64,000 nucleotides of DNA from Cellulomonas sp. JH27-2. GTDB lineage: Bacteria > Actinomycetota > Actinomycetes > Actinomycetales > Cellulomonadaceae. A model generated the notes under the pieces. The model had not been told where the DNA came from. It saw only the letters and a program-made list of their open reading frames with translations, and did no database searches. How positions within the stretch are numbered: position 1 is the stretch's first letter; each line of letters starts with the position of its first letter. This document shows positions 61,345 to 64,000 of the stretch, piece after piece. The stretch lies in NCBI RefSeq assembly GCF_014837175.1, contig NZ_JACYFR010000002.1:826365-890364 (forward strand), read 5' to 3'. The position numbers and the translations under genes are program-made.

Positions 61345-63560
61345 GCGCGCTCCTCGTCGCCGGCACCCTCGGCACCGTCACCGTCACCGTCACTGGCAGC
61401 TGCTGACGCGGACGCGTCGGCGGCCCCCGCGACGTCCGCCTCGACACCGTCCGTCGAACCGGGCAGCACCTCGTCGACGCCGCCCTCGACCTCGTCGCCG
61501 GCCTCGTCGCCGGACTCGTCGCCGGACTCGTCCTCGACGAGGTCGTACACCACGACGTCGTCCTCGTCGTCGGCGACACCGCCGTCCGCCTCCGCGAGCT
61601 GCGCAGCGCTGTAGGGGGCCAGCTCGGCAGCAGCCTCCTCGGTCCGACCGGCTGCCTCGAACGCGGCGGACCGCGCCTGCGCGACACGCGCGGCCGCGAC
61701 GCCCTTGGCGCCCCGTACCGCCGGGGTCGCCAGCGTCGCGAGCGCGGCATCGAACTCGCCGAGGTCGACGCGCGCACCGCTGACGACGATCGCCAGCTCG
61801 AGCCGACCGGCCGCGTCCAGCGTCTCCGCCTCCGGCTCCTGGGACAGCGCGATGGCACGCTCGGGTCGCCCGAGCCCACGCTCGCAGTCGGCCATGATCG
61901 GCAGGTGCTCCGACGAGCCGTTCAACCGCCGTACCGTGCGCAGCTCGCGCAGCGCCTCGGCGAAACGACCCGTCCGGTACGCGGCGAGGCCGGCGGCCTC
62001 GCGCACGACGTCGACACGACCGGCACGCTGGACCGCGGCCTGGGCGTGCTCGTAGGCGAGCTCGGGGTCCTCGTCGAGCAGGCGGCCCACCATCACGAGG
62101 TGGCGACCGACGCGCTCCGCGTTGTCCTTGCTCAGGGTGCGCAGGGGCGCACGCGCGCCCCGGTCGAGATCGCTGAACGTGACGTCGTCCGGGATGAACG
62201 GACCGGGCCGCCGCTGGTCCTGCGGCGGACGCGAGTCGCGCTCGCCCCGCCCAGCGTCACGATCGCTCGACGGACGTCCACCGACGGCGCGAGGACCGCG
62301 CTCGAAGTCGCCACGGCTCCCGCCACGACCACCGTCACCCCGCTCGTAGCCGCCCCGATCGGGACCACGGCCGACGTCGCTGCGCGCTGCGCCACCGTGT
62401 CGACCGGCACGAGAGTCCGGCGCGGACGAGCTGCGCTCCGGGCGGTCCTGCGGGCCCCGACGCTCCCCCGCGATCGGCCGACGATCGCTCGACGACGGCC
62501 GCGACGGACCCCTCTCCTCGTATCTGCGCCCGTCGCGCTGACCGTAGCCGGGCCGCCCACCGCGGTCGTCGCGGGGCAGCTCGGACGCTTCGCCACGCGG
62601 ACGATCGCCGGGCACGTAGCGTCCGCCGGAGGACGGACGCGAGTTGCGCTGCCCGTTCACGGGACGCCCTTCGCGTCCTCGATCATCACGGACCCGGTCC
62701 CCGTAAGACGGGCGAGCGCGATCATCTCGGTCCCGGTCGCCGTAAGACGGGCGCGCGCGCTCATCTCGGTCGCGGTCGCCATAGGCAGCGCGGCCGCTCG
62801 TGGAGCCCGAACCGTCCCGCTGACCGTAGGGCTGCCGACCCCCGCGGTCGTCCCGCGAGCGGTCGCCGGAAGGACGCCGGTCACGCTGTCCGCCGCGATC
62901 GCCGGCGCCTGAGCGGTCGCCGTAGGACGAACGCTGGCCCGAACCGGGCCGCTCACCGGAAGAAGAACGCTCACCCGAACGAGGCCGGTCACCATATGAC
63001 GAGCGCTGCCCGGGCGGTCGTTCCTGATAGGACGAACGCTCACCCGAGCCAAACCGCTCGCCAGAGGACGAACGCTGGCCCGAACCCGGGCGGTCACCAT
63101 ACGACGAACGCTGGCCCGAACCCGGGCGGTCACCATACGACGAACGCGAACCCGAACCCGACCGCTCTCCATAGGACGAACGCGAGCTCGACCCACCGCG
63201 CGCCTCGGACGACTGACGGCCGCCGCCGGCGCCGGAACCCGCACCGCGCCCCTCGGACCCGCCGCGACCGTCCCGCGCGCGATCACCGTAGGACGCACCC
63301 GAACCCTGGCGCCCACGATCGCCGTACGACGGACGCCCGCCGCGGTCGTCACGCGAACGGCCAGCCGCATCGCCACGACCGCCCTGGTCACCGCGATCCG
63401 AACCGCGGGAGCCGTAGCTCGAAGAACCGCGCGACGCGCCGCCGGCGCGACCACCGTAGGACGACCCTGCGCCGCCAGCCGACCTTCCGCCGTCCCGGCG
63501 GTCGTCGCTGGACCTGTTCTTGTCGTCCGGGAACCGTCCCGACCGGTGATCGCTGTTCAT
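61341..63560 (-). CDS. Disordered SYGDR-repeat protein with C-terminal TPR-like region
   Basis: 739 residues. The first ~450 are Arg/Gly/Ser/Asp-rich, built largely of 12-residue units such as SSYGDRPGSGQR, with blocks of DRGG and YGDRDRDDRARP. Residues about 470-650 are helical, with TPR-like hairpins (ELAYEHAQAAVQRAGRVDVV, TGRFAEALRELRTVRRLNG). The last ~85 are acidic with SGDE repeats. Low-complexity RG/RSYG tracts recall RNA-binding condensate proteins; this is inference. GAGGAG precedes ATG 63560. It is the gene next to the rrn operon end. Confidence 0.8.
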   Translation of the reverse strand: MNSDHRSGRFPDDKNRSSDDRRDGGRSAGGAGSSYGGRAGGASRGSSSYGSRGSDRGDQGGRGDAAGRSRDDRGGRPSYGDRGRQGSGASYGDRARDGRGGSEGRGAGSGAGGGRQSSEARGGSSSRSSYGERSGSGSRSSYGDRPGSGQRSSYGDRPGSGQRSSSGERFGSGERSSYQERPPGQRSSYGDRPRSGERSSSGERPGSGQRSSYGDRSGAGDRGGQRDRRPSGDRSRDDRGGRQPYGQRDGSGSTSGRAAYGDRDRDERARPSYGDRDRDDRARPSYGDRVRDDRGREGRPVNGQRNSRPSSGGRYVPGDRPRGEASELPRDDRGGRPGYGQRDGRRYEERGPSRPSSSDRRPIAGERRGPQDRPERSSSAPDSRAGRHGGAARSDVGRGPDRGGYERGDGGRGGSRGDFERGPRAVGGRPSSDRDAGRGERDSRPPQDQRRPGPFIPDDVTFSDLDRGARAPLRTLSKDNAERVGRHLVMVGRLLDEDPELAYEHAQAAVQRAGRVDVVREAAGLAAYRTGRFAEALRELRTVRRLNGSSEHLPIMADCERGLGRPERAIALSQEPEAETLDAAGRLELAIVVSGARVDLGEFDAALATLATPAVRGAKGVAAARVAQARSAAFEAAGRTEEAAAELAPYSAAQLAEADGGVADDEDDVVVYDLVEDESGDESGDEAGDEVEGGVDEVLPGSTDGVEADVAGAADASASAAASDGDGDGAEGAGDEERA
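62926..63174 (-). repeat. 36-bp in-frame tandem repeat array
   Basis: Seven units, six of 36 bp and one of 33 bp (62998-63030). Units at 63067-63102 and 63103-63138 are identical; others diverge. Each encodes about 12 residues (S-x-YGDR-PGSGQ-RS pattern). A unit length of 12 codons keeps the frame on expansion or contraction. Confidence 0.8.
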
Positions 63561-63883
63561 CTGTGTACTCTCCTCGCACGATTCAGCAGCCATCATCCCA
63601 CCCGGCGGCTCCGCTCGGATACTCGACAGCCTGTCAGTGACCACACCCACACCGGCGCGGGAACGCGCGCCATCACCGGGAGCGCGCCGCCGGCCCTGAT
63701 CGGTACCCCACAACGACCCCGGTGCGGAGTGGCTCACCACCTGAGGCGGCACGCGACTGCGAACGCGCCCAGCACGCAGCACCGGCCAAACTCGCGGAAC
63801 ACAGCGAGACGCGACGCGGACCGGTACCGGGCGCCGCACGGTCCTGATGAGCCGCGTCGGCGCCTCAGGACAATCCCGGGAAA
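63561..63883. other. Intergenic region between repeat protein and rRNA terminator
   Basis: About 320 nt with no convincing gene. It holds the 61341 gene's ribosome site near 63571 and a 7-bp dyad, gtcctga/tcaggac (63841-63847 and 63865-63871), just beyond the terminator. No -10/-35 pair could be fixed. Confidence 0.6.
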
Positions 63884-63919
63884 CAGAAAGAGCCACCCCC
63901 GTAGGGGTGGCTCTTTCTG
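63884..63919 (-). terminator. rrn operon terminator hairpin
   Basis: Perfect 16-bp stem (63884-63899 with 63904-63919), loop cgta, starting 7 nt after the 5S 3' end on the minus strand and followed by TTTCCC. Classic rRNA operon terminator. Confidence 0.88.
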
Positions 63920-63925
63920 AATGAT

Positions 63926-64000
63926 GTCCGGCGGCGTCCTACTCTCCCACACCCTGGCGAGTGCAGTACCATCGGCGCTGAGGGGCTTAGCTTCCGGGTT
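63926..64000 (-). rRNA. 5S rRNA, 3' part
   Basis: Minus-strand sequence AACCCGGAAGCTAAGCC at the window edge through GTGGGAGAGTAGGACGCCGC is diagnostic of the 3' two-thirds of actinobacterial 5S rRNA. The 5' part lies outside. The gene is read leftwards, so 16S and 23S should lie beyond 64000. The 3' end at about 63926 is approximate. Confidence 0.92.

Noticed and set aside
62926..63174. 36-bp repeats resembling a CRISPR array
   Set aside because: Repeats are contiguous without unique spacers, in frame, and encode a peptide repeat in a long coding region.
63734..63952. 72-codon minus-strand frame across the rRNA terminator
   Set aside because: It covers the 5S 3' end and the terminator stem; not coding.

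Overview
The window is very G+C-rich and almost entirely coding. Gene order and content point to a Gram-positive actinobacterium, most likely order Micrococcales and close to Cellulomonas. This is inferred from SufR-led suf genes, the corynebacterial-type glycogen synthase, an InhA-type fabG-fabI pair, DUF3099, DUF2510 and SteA/SteB. No tRNA, insertion sequence, prophage, integrase or CRISPR array was seen. The content looks core-chromosomal rather than accessory.

Left third (1-22,555): end of a YbaK-type editing gene, a lone TOPRIM protein, a methyltransferase, DUF2625, a TrmH-type RNA methyltransferase, an MFS transporter preceded by a 15-codon upstream ORF, a very large membrane protein with a lipase-like motif, a TetR gene with a heterodimeric ABC exporter, an SPFH/NfeD pair, an ABC ATPase, the divergent glycogen genes glgA and glgC, serB, the fabG-fabI-sixA operon, and DUF3099-Cys-rich protein-SURF1.

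Middle (22,590-36,404): ABC-F protein, the biotin ECF transporter bioY-bioM-bioN, a neutral zinc metallopeptidase, then the most unusual locus. This is a GCS2-type carboxylate-amine ligase fused to a circularly permuted ATP-grasp domain, overlapping an AsnB-like glutamine amidotransferase. It is followed by a lipoprotein, an S9 peptidase, a NUDIX gene with no clear start, a possibly frameshifted small gene, and a divergent MarR/NAD-epimerase pair sharing an operator.

Right half (36,428-64,000): the suf operon (sufR-B-D-Rieske-C-S-U-T) under an operator-overlapped promoter; divergently, an ABC pair, a VOC protein, ctaA, a second ABC pair and a superinfection-immunity/DUF2510 protein. This recalls the sufR/ctaA neighbourhood of Mycobacterium. 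Then comes a long minus-strand block: HAD phosphatase, a 53-residue gene, tlyA, nadK, recN, steA, steB, a MraY/WecA-like gene, murJ, pyrG and a NUDIX gene. It is again syntenic with mycobacteria, with the MraY-like gene and murJ inserted. The right edge holds a repeat-rich disordered protein and the 3' part of a 5S rRNA gene with its terminator, so an rrn operon lies to the right and is read leftwards.

Two architectural themes recur. First, at least 18 genes have a TANNNT-like -10 hexamer only 6-8 nt before their start codon, which predicts leaderless mRNAs. Second, long near-perfect intergenic dyads without a clear U-tract sit at several gene ends, including one inside the suf operon.
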